From positions 691,663 to 755,662 of the forward strand of contig JAJEHD010000018.1 of assembly GCA_022819505.1 (NCBI GenBank): a DNA stretch of 64,000 nucleotides. Direction: 5' to 3'. The notes below the pieces were generated by a model. The model saw nothing but the letters and a program-made list of their open reading frames with translations. It was not told the DNA's origin and searched no databases. This DNA comes from Acidimicrobiia bacterium. Lineage in GTDB: Bacteria > Actinomycetota > Acidimicrobiia > Acidimicrobiales > Aldehydirespiratoraceae. Position 1 is the first letter of the stretch. Every line of letters begins with the position of its first letter. The position numbers and the translations under genes were made by a program. Shown one piece after another: positions 44,812 through 54,235 of this stretch.

Positions 44812-44991
44812 ATGGCTGTTCCCAAGAAGAAGACCTCCAAGGCCAAGGGCCGCAGCCGGCGGGCCTCTGCGTGGCGCATCCGCCCGGGCGGTCGCAGCGC
44901 CTGCAGCCGGTGCGGAGCGGTCAAGCGACCCCACCGCGTGTGCGGCAACTGCGGCTGGTACCGCGATCGGCAGGCCATAGACGTCGAATAG
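44812..44991 (+). CDS. rpmF: 50S ribosomal protein L32
   Basis: A 59-residue protein starting MAVPKKKTSKAKGRSRRA. The zinc ribbon has CSRCGAVKRPHRVCGNCGWY, with all four Cys, which is the zinc (C+) form of L32. Strongly basic with about a quarter Lys/Arg. It lies between the DUF177 gene and plsX, the universal place. Confidence 0.95.
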   Translation: MAVPKKKTSKAKGRSRRASAWRIRPGGRSACSRCGAVKRPHRVCGNCGWYRDRQAIDVE

Positions 44992-45068
44992 CTCGATCGA
45001 GGCCCCGGGATCCGTCTCCCCGATGGTCTATGGAAACCCTTGTCGGCGTTGGACGGTCTGAACGAGAC

Positions 45069-46055
45069 ATGGAACCGGTAGCCGTAGACGCGATGGGGGG
45101 CGACCGGGCCCCCGCCGAGATCGTGGCCGGGGCCCGGCGCGCCGCGGACGAGCTCGGAATCCCGGTGGTGCTGGTGGGGCGACCGGACGAGATCGGCGAC
45201 ACCGGCGGACTCGAAGTGATCGAGGCCTCCGAGGTGATTCCCATGGACGCCGAGCCGGGCTCGAGCGTTCGCACCATGAAGGACTCGTCGCTGGTGAGAG
45301 CGGCTGAGGCCGTCCGCGACGGGCGGGCCTCGGCCATGGTGTCCGCAGGGAACACGGGTGCCGCGATGGGCGCGGCGCTGTTGCGCATGGGGCGGATAAG
45401 GGGAATCACCCGTCCCGCGATCGCAACGCCTATCCCCACTCCCGGGTGCAGCCCCACGACGATGCTCGACTCGGGCGCCAACGCCGAGTGCCGGCCCGAA
45501 TGGCTCGTGCAGTTCGCCCGGATGGGCTCCGTCTATGCCCGTGACCGCTTCGGCATCGAACGCCCCCGGGTCGGCTTGCTGTCCATCGGCGAGGAGGCTG
45601 GCAAGGGCAACGACTTCACCAAGGCGGTGTTCGAGCTGCTCGCCGACGGCGGCTGGGCCACCGATGTCGGCGCCGAATGGGTCGGCAACGTCGAGGGTCG
45701 CGACATCATGACTCCCGACATAGACGTGGTGGTGACAGACGGGTTCACCGGGAACGTGACCCTCAAAGCCCTCGAGGGTGCGCTGCGGGCTCTATTCGGC
45801 CGGATGCTGGTGGCCATCGACACCGACGACGTCTCGCGGGAGGCGGGACAGACGCTGGCCCCCGCCCTGGACGAGATGGCGCGGGAGCTCCACCCCGATG
45901 GAGTCGGGGGCGCGCTGCTGCTCGGAGTGCGGGGCGTCTGCGTGATCTCGCACGGTGCCAGCAGCGCGGCTGCCATCATGAACGCCATAGGCGTGGCCCG
46001 CGAGATGGTTGCCGCCGGCATGGTGGACCACATCGCTGCCGTCGCCCGCCGTTAG
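45069..46055 (+). CDS. plsX: Phosphate acyltransferase PlsX
   Basis: The 328-residue enzyme has AVDAMGGDRAPAEIV at its start, VSAGNTGAAMGAALLRMGRIRGITRPAIA, LLSIGEEAGKGND and VVVTDGFTGNVTLKALEG. It makes acyl phosphate from acyl-ACP for phospholipid synthesis. ATG 45069 opens exactly at the conserved N-terminus. The next gene encodes its ACP, and the FakA-like gene upstream feeds the same acyl-phosphate pool. Confidence 0.95.
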   Translation: MEPVAVDAMGGDRAPAEIVAGARRAADELGIPVVLVGRPDEIGDTGGLEVIEASEVIPMDAEPGSSVRTMKDSSLVRAAEAVRDGRASAMVSAGNTGAAMGAALLRMGRIRGITRPAIATPIPTPGCSPTTMLDSGANAECRPEWLVQFARMGSVYARDRFGIERPRVGLLSIGEEAGKGNDFTKAVFELLADGGWATDVGAEWVGNVEGRDIMTPDIDVVVTDGFTGNVTLKALEGALRALFGRMLVAIDTDDVSREAGQTLAPALDEMARELHPDGVGGALLLGVRGVCVISHGASSAAAIMNAIGVAREMVAAGMVDHIAAVARR

Positions 46056-46144
46056 CGCCGACTTCATACGGGGCCACGCGGCTCTTGGCCGCGCCGGTAG
46101 GGTTGTCGGGCTGCATCGATCGATATCCCCGTACGGAGGCGCCG

Positions 46145-46435
46145 ATGCCCGCAGAGACACATGTGGAGCACTCGCCCATGGGACGAGACGAGGTTCTGGC
46201 GCTAATTCGGGACCGGCTCGCGGACATCCTCGAGATAGAGCCCTCGGACATCGCTGAGGGGGCCTCCTTCGCCGACGACCTCGACGCCGACTCGCTGGCG
46301 CTGATCGAGCTCGTCGAGGGCATCGAGGAGGAGTTGGCCGAGCGCGCCGTCGGCTTCCGCATCGAGGACGAGGATCTGGAAGACCTGCGGTCGGTGCGCG
46401 ACGCCGTCGACTACGTCGTGGCGAAGCTCGGTTGA
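46145..46435 (+). CDS. acpP: Acyl carrier protein
   Basis: The 96-residue protein has the phosphopantetheine site DDLDADSLALIELV (Ser of DSL) and an acidic helix bundle (EPSDIAEGASF). It has a longer N-terminus (about 12 residues) than E. coli AcpP. It carries acyl chains for fatty-acid and phospholipid synthesis together with PlsX. Its stop overlaps the rnc start as TTGA. Confidence 0.92.
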   Translation: MPAETHVEHSPMGRDEVLALIRDRLADILEIEPSDIAEGASFADDLDADSLALIELVEGIEEELAERAVGFRIEDEDLEDLRSVRDAVDYVVAKLG

Positions 46436-47136
46436 CGGTCCAGACCGCCCCGGCGGGCGCCTCGGTGCTCACGGACCGGCTGGGTCATCGATTCAGCGAC
46501 CCTGCATTGCTGGAGCTGGCTCTGACGCACCGATCCTGGTGCGCGGAGCACTCCGGGTCATCCTCGAACGAGAGGCTGGAGTTCCTGGGCGACGCCGTGC
46601 TGAGCCTGGTCGTGACCCGGATGCTGTACGAACGCTTCCCCGGCTGGGCCGAGGGCGATCTGGCCAAGGCCCGTGCCTCGCTCGTGAACGCCACCGTCCT
46701 GGCCGAGGTCGGCAGGTCCGTGGGGCTGGGCGAGCAGTTGCGTCTCGGCCGGGGGGAGGACGCCTCCGGCGGCCGGTCAAGGCCGTCGATCCTGGCCGAC
46801 GCGGTGGAGGCCGTGATCGGTGCGGTCTACCTCGATGGAGGCATCGGCGCGGCCGACGACTCGGTCGGACGGCTGCTCGGCGACCGGCTGGACGCGGTGG
46901 CGAGCTCGCCCGGGCACGCCGACTTCAAGACCAGGCTGCAGGAGCTGGCCGCCCGTCTCGGTCTGGATCCCCCGTCCTACGACGTGACCAGCAGCGGCCC
47001 GGCGCACCATCGTCGGTTCCGCGCCGAGGTGCGGGCCGGCGACGAGGCCGGAGTGGGAGCGGGCAGCACGAAGAAGGACGCCGAGCAGCGGGCGGCCGAG
47101 GTCGCCTACGGCTCCCTCACAGCCAAGCTCCCGTAA
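46432..47136 (+). CDS. rnc: Ribonuclease III
   Basis: The 234-residue enzyme has the RNase III signature ERLEFLGDAVLSLVVT, ADAVEAVIGAVYLDGG (metal Glu) and a C-terminal dsRNA-binding domain (DFKTRLQELAARLGLDPPSYDV, GSTKKDAEQRAAEVAY). It cuts double-stranded RNA, including rRNA precursors. TTG 46432 overlaps the acpP stop by 4 bases; GTG 46465 is an alternative that would still include the whole fold. Confidence 0.94.
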   Translation: MTVQTAPAGASVLTDRLGHRFSDPALLELALTHRSWCAEHSGSSSNERLEFLGDAVLSLVVTRMLYERFPGWAEGDLAKARASLVNATVLAEVGRSVGLGEQLRLGRGEDASGGRSRPSILADAVEAVIGAVYLDGGIGAADDSVGRLLGDRLDAVASSPGHADFKTRLQELAARLGLDPPSYDVTSSGPAHHRRFRAEVRAGDEAGVGAGSTKKDAEQRAAEVAYGSLTAKLP

Positions 47137-47173
47137 TGATTCTCGAAGCCCGTTCACCAGTCGAGGTCCGACC

Positions 47174-48034
47174 ATGAGCTCCTCCCGCGCCCACACTCTC
47201 GAGTTCGAGCTTCCCGAGGTGGAGACCGTCAGGCGGGACCTCGAACGGGAGATAATCGGCCGCAAGGTCAAGGCGGCCGAGGCCGCCAGCATGAAGTGCT
47301 TGCGCCGCTACCACACCCGCAAGGCCTTCACGTCCCAGCTGGAGGGAGCGAAGATCGTCGACGTCAGGCGGGTGGGTCTGCACCTCGTGATCGAGCTCAG
47401 CACGGAGCAGCTGCTGGTGCTGTCCCTGGGCTCGTCGGGCTCACCCCGCCGCAACGCCAACAAGAACCCCAGGGTCGCCGGCACCGAGGTCGTGATCTCG
47501 TTCACGCAGTACGGCCAGCTTCGCTTCGTCGACACCGAGGGGACCGGGCAGCTGTTCGTGGTGTCCGACGACGACCTCGACACGGCCCTTCCCGAGGTGG
47601 CCGGCTACGGCCTCGATCCCGTCGCCACCCCCATCTCCTGGACAGAGATGGGTCGGATGCTGCTGCAGAGAAGCGACAAGCTCAAGGCTCTGCTGACCGA
47701 CGACACGTTCGTGGTGGGCGTCGGCCACATCTACGCCGACGAGATCCTCTTCGAGGCCGGGCTGCGCTACGACCGGGTGTGCAACACGCTGTCCACCCAG
47801 GAGATCCGGCGCCTCCACCGGTCGCTGGTGGGCACGATGCACGACGCCGTGAAGTACCGCGGCACCTCGGTTCCGGACCGCCCGTTCGTCGATCCGTTCG
47901 GTCAGCCGGGCGGCTACGCCACCCATCTGAAGGTGTGGGGCCGCCACGGCGCCTTGAGCGAACGCTCCAGGACCCCGATCAAGCGCATCAGGTTCCGGGG
48001 CGTCTGGACCTACTACTGCGACACCCAGGTCTGA
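47174..48034 (+). CDS. Fpg/Nei-family protein lacking the glycosylase active site
   Basis: The 286-residue protein keeps the MutM/Fpg fold in the place of mutM between rnc and smc: ELPEVETVRRDL, the H2TH part VVGVGHIYADEILFEAGL and the C-terminal VWGRHGAL. But the N-terminus is extended by 10 residues and the catalytic Pro1 is Phe11, so no free N-terminal imine is possible. Lys57 is Leu69 (VRRVGLHLVIEL), the lesion-reading DPRRFG is DTEGTG, the conserved Asn of GNIYADE is His, and the zinc finger has one Cys instead of four. DNA glycosylase activity is unlikely; a DNA-binding or structural role is possible. Confidence 0.8.
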   Translation: MSSSRAHTLEFELPEVETVRRDLEREIIGRKVKAAEAASMKCLRRYHTRKAFTSQLEGAKIVDVRRVGLHLVIELSTEQLLVLSLGSSGSPRRNANKNPRVAGTEVVISFTQYGQLRFVDTEGTGQLFVVSDDDLDTALPEVAGYGLDPVATPISWTEMGRMLLQRSDKLKALLTDDTFVVGVGHIYADEILFEAGLRYDRVCNTLSTQEIRRLHRSLVGTMHDAVKYRGTSVPDRPFVDPFGQPGGYATHLKVWGRHGALSERSRTPIKRIRFRGVWTYYCDTQV

Positions 48035-48115
48035 CAGAAGCCCGAGGCTGGCAGGCCGGCCGGCTCCGCCGGGGGATGCTCGGAGTCGGCAGCGGCCCCA
48101 ACTAGCGTCGCGGGC

Positions 48116-51100
48116 GTGCATCTGAAGACCCTGACTCTGAAGGGCTTCAAGTCCTTCGCCGAGTCGGCCACCATACGGCTGGAGCCCGGCGTGACCGTGG
48201 TCGTCGGCCCCAACGGCAGCGGCAAGTCGAATGTCGTGGACGCGGTGGCCTGGGTCCTCGGCGCTCAGGCACCGAGCGCGGTCCGGTCCGCTCGGATGGA
48301 CGACGTGATCTTCGCGGGCACCGACCGGAAACCGCCTCTGGGTCGGGCCGAGGTGTCGCTCACGATCGACAACTCCGACGGCATGCTCGCGTCGGCGGCC
48401 AGCGAGGTGCGCATAACCCGCACGCTGTTCCGCGACGGCGAGTCGAGCTACTCGCTGAACGGCGCTCCCTGCCGGCTCCTCGATGTCGTGGAGTTGCTCT
48501 CCGACACCGGGGTCGGGCGCCAGCAGCACATGATCGTGTCCCAGACCCAGGTCGACGCGGTGCTCAGCGCCCGCGCCGTCGATCGGCGGGCTGTGGTCGA
48601 GGAGGCGGCCGGCGTTCTCAAGTACCGCAAGAGGCGGGAGCGGGCCGAGCGCCGCCTGCTGGGCACCGACGGCGACCTCACCCGCATCAGCGACCTCACC
48701 TCCGAGGTCCGGCGACGGCTGAGGCCGCTGGAGAAGCAGGCCGAGGCGGCCCGGCGCCATGCTGACCTGCTGTCGGAGCTGGAGGCTCTGCGGGTGTACC
48801 TGGCCGGTCAGGAGATCGCCGAACTGCGGAAGCGGCTGCGCGCCCACAAGGATGTGGGGGAGGCCCGGGCCGCCGAGAAGGCCCAGTTGCAAGCCGAGCT
48901 TGCGGAGGTCAGCGCAGGCGTCGCCGAGAACGAGCAGCGGTTGGCCCGCCACGGCTTGGATGACCATTCCGAGCGTCTGGCCCGCCTCGAGGGGCTGCGA
49001 GCCCGAGCGGGCGGGTTGGCTGCGGTGGCGGCCGAGCGCCGGCGCGGCCTCGAGCGGGAGCGGGCCGTCCTCACCGACAACGATCTGGCTGCCGGCCTGA
49101 GAGACGAGGTGGAGCGGTGCCGCCGCGAGCTTCAGGACGTTGCGTCGGCGGACGCCGCCGCGGCCGGCGACCGGAGCCGGCTGGCGCAGATGCAGGAGCA
49201 GTTGGAGGTGGACAGGAGCACCTTCGATGCTGAATGGGGGGACGCCGGATCGCTCGGCGCCGAAGAGGTGAGCGAAGCCGCCGCGGCCCGGGGCGAGCTG
49301 TCGGCGCTGCGGTCCGCGACCACCCTCAACGAATCGGAGCGGAGCCGTCTGGCTCAACGCCTTCAGGACTCCGAGGACCGCATGGCGGTTCTTGCTGGTC
49401 GAGCCGATCAGCGCCGCCTCGAGCTGGGGCGGAGCGAGCCGGAGATCGCCGGGCTGCGCGGAGAGCATGCGGAGGCCGACCGCGCCCATCTGGCCGCCGC
49501 CGCCACACTGGAGGCCGCAGTCCAGGCCAGCACCGCGGCCGAGGGAGATCTGCGGCACTGGACGGCGAGACGCGAGGCGCTGGCCATGGCCCTCGAGGAG
49601 TCCGCGGGCCCGGTGCCGGATGAGGTTCTGGCCGCCTCCGACGGTGCCCTCGGCCTGCTCGTCGACCTCGTCGAGGTCGACGAAGGCTTGGAGGCCGCGT
49701 TCGCGGCCGCCGTCGGCGACACCATCAGCGCGGTGGTGGTACGCGATGTGGCCGCCGCCCTCCGCGTGCTCGACAGCCTGGAGGCCAACGACGTCGGCGC
49801 GGCCGTGATCGCGCTGGAGGCAGTTGGTGGGGCCCCCGAGCCGGCGGCCGCCACCGCGACCACCACGGGCTCCGGTAGGACCCGATCCGCGCCCCTCAGA
49901 GCCCGGGTCCGCACCTCCGATCCCGATGTGGCAGGGCTGCTGGATCTGCTGCTCGCCGGCGTCGTGCTGGTGGAGGGTGACTGGCGTTGCGCGGCCGACG
50001 CCTGGACGGGTGCCTCCGATCTGGTGGCCGTGACCGCGGCCGGCGACCGGCTGAGCGGCCGGGGCTGGAGGCTGGGCGTGCACTCCGCGGCCGGCCTGGG
50101 CCCCGCATTGACTGAGGCCACCGAGAAGGCCGGAGCGGCCCTGAACGCCGGTGCGCGGGCCGAAGCGGCCTGTGAGCGGGCCCGGGCAGACCTGGCGGAG
50201 CGGCGGGACCGCGCCGATGAGCTCGGCCGGCGCCTGGCCACGGCCGAGGCAGGGGTCGCATCAGCGACCGAGGCCCTGAGCCGCCTGGATGGCGAGCAGC
50301 GCGATCTCGGCAAGTCCATCAGCGAGCTCCGGGATCATCTCGCGGAGACCTCCCGCCGCCTCGAGGAGTCGGTGGCCCGTATCACCGAGATCGAGTCCCG
50401 CCTTCCCGGGTTGGAGGCGGCCGAGGCAATGGCCCGGCAGCGCAGCCGTCAGGCGTCGGAGGCTCGCAGCGAACTCGACCGGCGCGCCCTCCAGCTGGCG
50501 GAAAGGGTTGCCGAGCGAGGCGCGACCGACGCCGGGCTACAGCAGCGGAGGCAGATGCTCGAGTCTCGCCTTGGTGAGTTGCGGGAGCGTCTGGACCGCC
50601 ATGACGCGTCCCGGGCCGCTGCGACGGGCCGCCTCGCCGCACTGGAGCGCGAGTCGAGGGTGCTGGAGACGCTCGGACGAGCGGTTCAGGCGCGAGCCGC
50701 CGCCGTGGAGGCAGGCCTCACGGAGATCCGGCAGATCCGCCGCAAGCACTCCGAGGTGGCTCGGGCACTAGCGGCCGAGCTCGACGACTTGCGCCGGCGG
50801 TCAGCCGACGCCGACCGTCGTTACGAGGCCCTGCGGGCCGCTGAGGGGCGACGCGACGTAGAGGAGGCCGAGGTTCGGACCCAGCTTCAGGGAGCCGTCG
50901 AGCGGCTGCGGGACACCTACGGCCTCTCGCCCGCCGACGCGGCGGAGGTGACCCTGCCCGCGTTGGAGGAGGGGATCGAGCCCCAACAGCGGGCCGACCA
51001 TCTGGCCTCCGAGTTGGAGATCATGGGTCCGGTCAATCCCTTGGCGCTGGCCGAGTACGACGAGCTGTACGAGCGCCACGAGCTTCTCAAGGGCCAGCTC

Positions 51101-51625
51101 GACGACATCCGCGCCGCCCGGCGGGACCTCAACCGGGTGATCCGCTCGATCGACAGCGAGATCAGGGCCGTGTTCGGCTCGGCCTTCGCCGATGTGGCCG
51201 CCAACTTCGAGGTGCTGTTCGAGTCTCTGTTCCCGGGAGGCGAGGGACGGCTGGCCCTCACCGACCCCGACGACCTTCTCAACACCGGCATCGAGATCTC
51301 GGCCAAGCCATCGGGCAAGAACGTGAAGCGCCTGTCGCTGCTCTCGGGCGGTGAGCGGTCGCTGGCCGCTCTGGCCTTCCTGTTCTCCGTGTTCCGCAGC
51401 CGGCCCTCGCCGTTCTACGTGATGGACGAGGTGGAGGCCGCTCTCGACGACGTGAACCTGCACCGCTTCCTGAAGCTCGTGGATGAGTTCCGCTCCGACG
51501 CCCAGTTGGTGATCGTCACCCACCAGAAGCGAACCATGGAGGCTGCCGACTGCCTGCAGGGGGTGTCGATGAAGCCGGGCGGATCCTCGATGGTGGTCTC
51601 GGAGCGGGTCTCGGACGCCGCCTGA
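48116..51625 (+). CDS. smc: Chromosome segregation protein SMC
   Basis: The 1169-residue ATPase has the N-terminal head with VVGPNGSGKSNVVDAVAW (Walker A, about residue 35), long Ala/Arg/Glu-rich coiled coils, a hinge at about 510-680 (LLVDLVEVDEGLEAAF, AAVGDTISAVVV), and the C-terminal head with LSGGERSLAALAF (signature) and FYVMDEVEAALDD (Walker B). It forms condensin with ScpAB to organise the chromosome. GTG 48116 is the start. It heads the smc-ftsY-ffh part of the operon. Confidence 0.96.
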   Translation: MHLKTLTLKGFKSFAESATIRLEPGVTVVVGPNGSGKSNVVDAVAWVLGAQAPSAVRSARMDDVIFAGTDRKPPLGRAEVSLTIDNSDGMLASAASEVRITRTLFRDGESSYSLNGAPCRLLDVVELLSDTGVGRQQHMIVSQTQVDAVLSARAVDRRAVVEEAAGVLKYRKRRERAERRLLGTDGDLTRISDLTSEVRRRLRPLEKQAEAARRHADLLSELEALRVYLAGQEIAELRKRLRAHKDVGEARAAEKAQLQAELAEVSAGVAENEQRLARHGLDDHSERLARLEGLRARAGGLAAVAAERRRGLERERAVLTDNDLAAGLRDEVERCRRELQDVASADAAAAGDRSRLAQMQEQLEVDRSTFDAEWGDAGSLGAEEVSEAAAARGELSALRSATTLNESERSRLAQRLQDSEDRMAVLAGRADQRRLELGRSEPEIAGLRGEHAEADRAHLAAAATLEAAVQASTAAEGDLRHWTARREALAMALEESAGPVPDEVLAASDGALGLLVDLVEVDEGLEAAFAAAVGDTISAVVVRDVAAALRVLDSLEANDVGAAVIALEAVGGAPEPAAATATTTGSGRTRSAPLRARVRTSDPDVAGLLDLLLAGVVLVEGDWRCAADAWTGASDLVAVTAAGDRLSGRGWRLGVHSAAGLGPALTEATEKAGAALNAGARAEAACERARADLAERRDRADELGRRLATAEAGVASATEALSRLDGEQRDLGKSISELRDHLAETSRRLEESVARITEIESRLPGLEAAEAMARQRSRQASEARSELDRRALQLAERVAERGATDAGLQQRRQMLESRLGELRERLDRHDASRAAATGRLAALERESRVLETLGRAVQARAAAVEAGLTEIRQIRRKHSEVARALAAELDDLRRRSADADRRYEALRAAEGRRDVEEAEVRTQLQGAVERLRDTYGLSPADAAEVTLPALEEGIEPQQRADHLASELEIMGPVNPLALAEYDELYERHELLKGQLDDIRAARRDLNRVIRSIDSEIRAVFGSAFADVAANFEVLFESLFPGGEGRLALTDPDDLLNTGIEISAKPSGKNVKRLSLLSGGERSLAALAFLFSVFRSRPSPFYVMDEVEAALDDVNLHRFLKLVDEFRSDAQLVIVTHQKRTMEAADCLQGVSMKPGGSSMVVSERVSDAA

Positions 51626-51686
51626 GGGGCCTCGGTAGCCTCTCTCTCACGAGTCTCTCACTTCGGCTGCCTAGCCTTCGAGTGCC

Positions 51687-53105
51687 ATGAGCAGCGCCGA
51701 TCCGACCGACGGGCGCGGTCCTGAACGCGCGCCCGAGCCGCTTCCCCGGCCAGTGTCCGGTAACCCGCTCCCGCCCCCGCCACCGCCCGCGCCGCCACCG
51801 CGATGGCGCCCCACCGCGGTCGTCCGGCCCGCCGAAGGTTCCGAGGGGGCGGGGCCAACGCCGGCCGCAGCCCACCGCCGGCCGGGTCTGCGGGTGGTGG
51901 CCGCACTGGTTCTCGTCGGCTTGATCGCCACGATGGTGACGTTGACCGGTTGGGTCATCTCCGAGGGCTTGCTCCAGGACCAGCCCACCCCCTCGATCAG
52001 GCTGGCCTCGCCCGAGGAGGCCGCGGCGGCAGCCGGCCCGGCTCCTGCGGACACCGTCGCCCCCGATCGGCGGGATGCCGGCCCCGAGGGCACTCGAGCC
52101 AGCGAGGTCCTGTCATCGGAGGAGGTGACTCCGGAGCCCCAAGCCGATGCCGCGCTGGCGCCGCTCCCGTCGCCGACCGAACCCCAGTATCCGGCGCCCG
52201 CGGTCGGCGAGGAGCCGGCGGTAGCCGTAGCCGAGGCCCTCGGCCCCTCGGTGGTGCTGGTGGAAATCGAGTCCTCGTCTGAGTTCGGGTTCGGTCTCGG
52301 CTCCGGCATCGTGTGGGACGCCGAGAACGGCTACATCGTCACCAACCAGCACGTCGTCGAGGGCGCCTCCAGCGTCAACATCGTCCTCTCCGACGGCGTT
52401 AGCGTCGAGGGTGAGATCGTCGGGGGGTCAACCGCCCACGATGTGGCTGTGGTCCGGGTCGACCCTGAGGGGCTGGACCTGGTGGCGGCCCCGTTCGCGC
52501 CGGCCTCGTCGGTAAGGGTGGGCCAGTTGGCAGTGGCCATCGGAAGTCCCCTCGGCCTTACCGGCACGGTCACCGCCGGCATCGTCAGTGCGGTCCGCAT
52601 CCAGGTCCAGGGCGGGGCCGATCCCGAATCGCCGGTGCCGATCGAGATGATCCAGACCGACGCGGCCATCAACCGCGGCAACTCGGGGGGCGCGCTGGCC
52701 GACTGGCAGGGCCGGGTCATCGGGATGAACACCATGATCCAGACCACGTCGGGTGGCAACATCGGGCTCGGGTTCGCCGTTCCCAGCGACACCGTCGAGC
52801 TAATAGCCACCCGCATCGTGAACGGGGAGTCGCTGGAACTCGGTTACCTCGGCATCAGTGGCCAGGCAGCCGGGGACGGGGATGTCGGGGTGGTCGTGAT
52901 GGAGGTCGTGCCCGAATCGCCGGCCGAGGCGGCGGGACTGCTGGCCGGTGATGTGATCGTTAGCATCGACTCCGAGCCCATGTACGACATCTTCGAGCTC
53001 TCAGCCGCGGTGAAGCTGCGCCTGCCGGGCGAGACCGTCGAGCTCACCGTCAGGCGGGGCGGCGACATCTACATCGCCACCGCCGTTCTGGACGCCGTCG
53101 AATGA
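51687..53105 (+). CDS. HtrA/DegP-like membrane-anchored serine protease with PDZ domain
   Basis: The 472-residue protein has a Pro-rich cytoplasmic tail (about 65 residues), one membrane helix (VVAALVLVGLIATMVTLTGW), a disordered linker rich in Pro/Glu, and a trypsin-like domain with His in VTNQHVVEGA, Asp in TAHDVAVVRVD and Ser in NRGNSGGALAD, then a PDZ domain (YLGISGQAAGDG). It degrades or folds damaged envelope proteins. It lies between smc and ftsY, which it does not in M. tuberculosis as I recall. Its stop overlaps the ftsY start. Confidence 0.88.
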   Translation: MSSADPTDGRGPERAPEPLPRPVSGNPLPPPPPPAPPPRWRPTAVVRPAEGSEGAGPTPAAAHRRPGLRVVAALVLVGLIATMVTLTGWVISEGLLQDQPTPSIRLASPEEAAAAAGPAPADTVAPDRRDAGPEGTRASEVLSSEEVTPEPQADAALAPLPSPTEPQYPAPAVGEEPAVAVAEALGPSVVLVEIESSSEFGFGLGSGIVWDAENGYIVTNQHVVEGASSVNIVLSDGVSVEGEIVGGSTAHDVAVVRVDPEGLDLVAAPFAPASSVRVGQLAVAIGSPLGLTGTVTAGIVSAVRIQVQGGADPESPVPIEMIQTDAAINRGNSGGALADWQGRVIGMNTMIQTTSGGNIGLGFAVPSDTVELIATRIVNGESLELGYLGISGQAAGDGDVGVVVMEVVPESPAEAAGLLAGDVIVSIDSEPMYDIFELSAAVKLRLPGETVELTVRRGGDIYIATAVLDAVE

Positions 53106-54193
53106 CGCCGGCTGTTGTCGTCGTTCTGGCTGTTCTGGCCGCTGCCGTGCTGGTGGCGGCCGCAGTGCTGGTGGCGCGCCGGCGCCGCCGTACCCCGACC
53201 GCGGGCATCGACGGGGACTCCGCCGTGGGCCAACTCGCCGACAGGGTGGTCGACCGGGTGGCCGAGCGGGACCCGGGGGCTGCCGCTGAGGCCAGTGGAT
53301 CGCTACGCGACCGCTTGGGCAAGGCCAGGGCAGCGCTGGCGGGCTCGCTGGCCTCGGCGTTCGAGAAGCCGTCGATCTCCGAGGACTCCTGGACCGAGGT
53401 CACCGAGGCCCTGATCCGGGCCGACGTCGGTCTGTCGGTCAGCTCAGAGATCGTGGGCGCGACCAGGGCCCGGGTCGCCGCCGGCAGCGACCAGCCGGCG
53501 CAGGCGGTGGCCGCGCTCCAGGCCGAGCTGCGCGAGCGGCTCGGCGGCTTCGATCGCACTCTGGCTCGGCGAGATGACGGCCAGCGCCCTTCGGTGTGGC
53601 TCTTCGTGGGCGTGAACGGCACCGGCAAGACCACCACCATCGGCAAGCTGGCCAAACGCGAGAGCGACCTCGGCGCCCGGGTGGTGCTGGCCGCGGGGGA
53701 CACGTTCCGGGCCGCGGCCGCCGATCAGCTAGCCATGTGGGCGGAACGCTCGTCGGCCCACATCGTGCGGGGCGCAGAGGGGGCCGACCCCGCGTCAGTG
53801 GTGTTCGACGCGGTGGAGTCGGCGGCCGCCCGGGGCGCCGACCTGGTCCTCGCCGATACCGCCGGGAGGTTCCACACCTCCCAGAACCTCATGTCGGAAC
53901 TCCAGAAGGTGAGGCGGGTGGCCGAGAAGGGATCCGGTACAGTCACCGAGACGCTCCTGGTGCTCGATGCCACCACCGGCCAGAACGGCCTGGCCCAGGC
54001 CCGGCAGTTCACGGAGGCCGTCAACGTCACCGGGGTGGTGCTCACCAAGCTGGACGGCTCGGCCAAGGGCGGGATCGTGGTCTCGGTGCAGACCGAGCTC
54101 GGGGTGCCGGTGAAACTCGTCGGGGTGGGAGAGGGCATCGCCGATCTGATGCCGTTCGACGAGTCGGAGTTCGTGGACGCCCTCTTCGCCTAG
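53102..54193 (+). CDS. ftsY: Signal recognition particle receptor FtsY
   Basis: The 363-residue GTPase has an N-terminal membrane segment (VVVVLAVLAAAVLVAAAVLVA) with a basic RRRRR after it, an N domain and a G domain with VGVNGTGKTTTIGKLA (G1), AGDTFRAAAADQLAMW, LADTAGRFHTSQNL (G3), TKLDGSAKGG and GVGEGIADLMPF. It docks SRP-bound ribosomes at the membrane. ATG 53102 overlaps the protease stop as ATGA. Confidence 0.95.
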   Translation: MTPAVVVVLAVLAAAVLVAAAVLVARRRRRTPTAGIDGDSAVGQLADRVVDRVAERDPGAAAEASGSLRDRLGKARAALAGSLASAFEKPSISEDSWTEVTEALIRADVGLSVSSEIVGATRARVAAGSDQPAQAVAALQAELRERLGGFDRTLARRDDGQRPSVWLFVGVNGTGKTTTIGKLAKRESDLGARVVLAAGDTFRAAAADQLAMWAERSSAHIVRGAEGADPASVVFDAVESAAARGADLVLADTAGRFHTSQNLMSELQKVRRVAEKGSGTVTETLLVLDATTGQNGLAQARQFTEAVNVTGVVLTKLDGSAKGGIVVSVQTELGVPVKLVGVGEGIADLMPFDESEFVDALFA

Positions 54194-54235
54194 ATTCGGA
54201 CGTTCGGTCGGGGCCGTCGGTAGGGTGGCGCGGCC

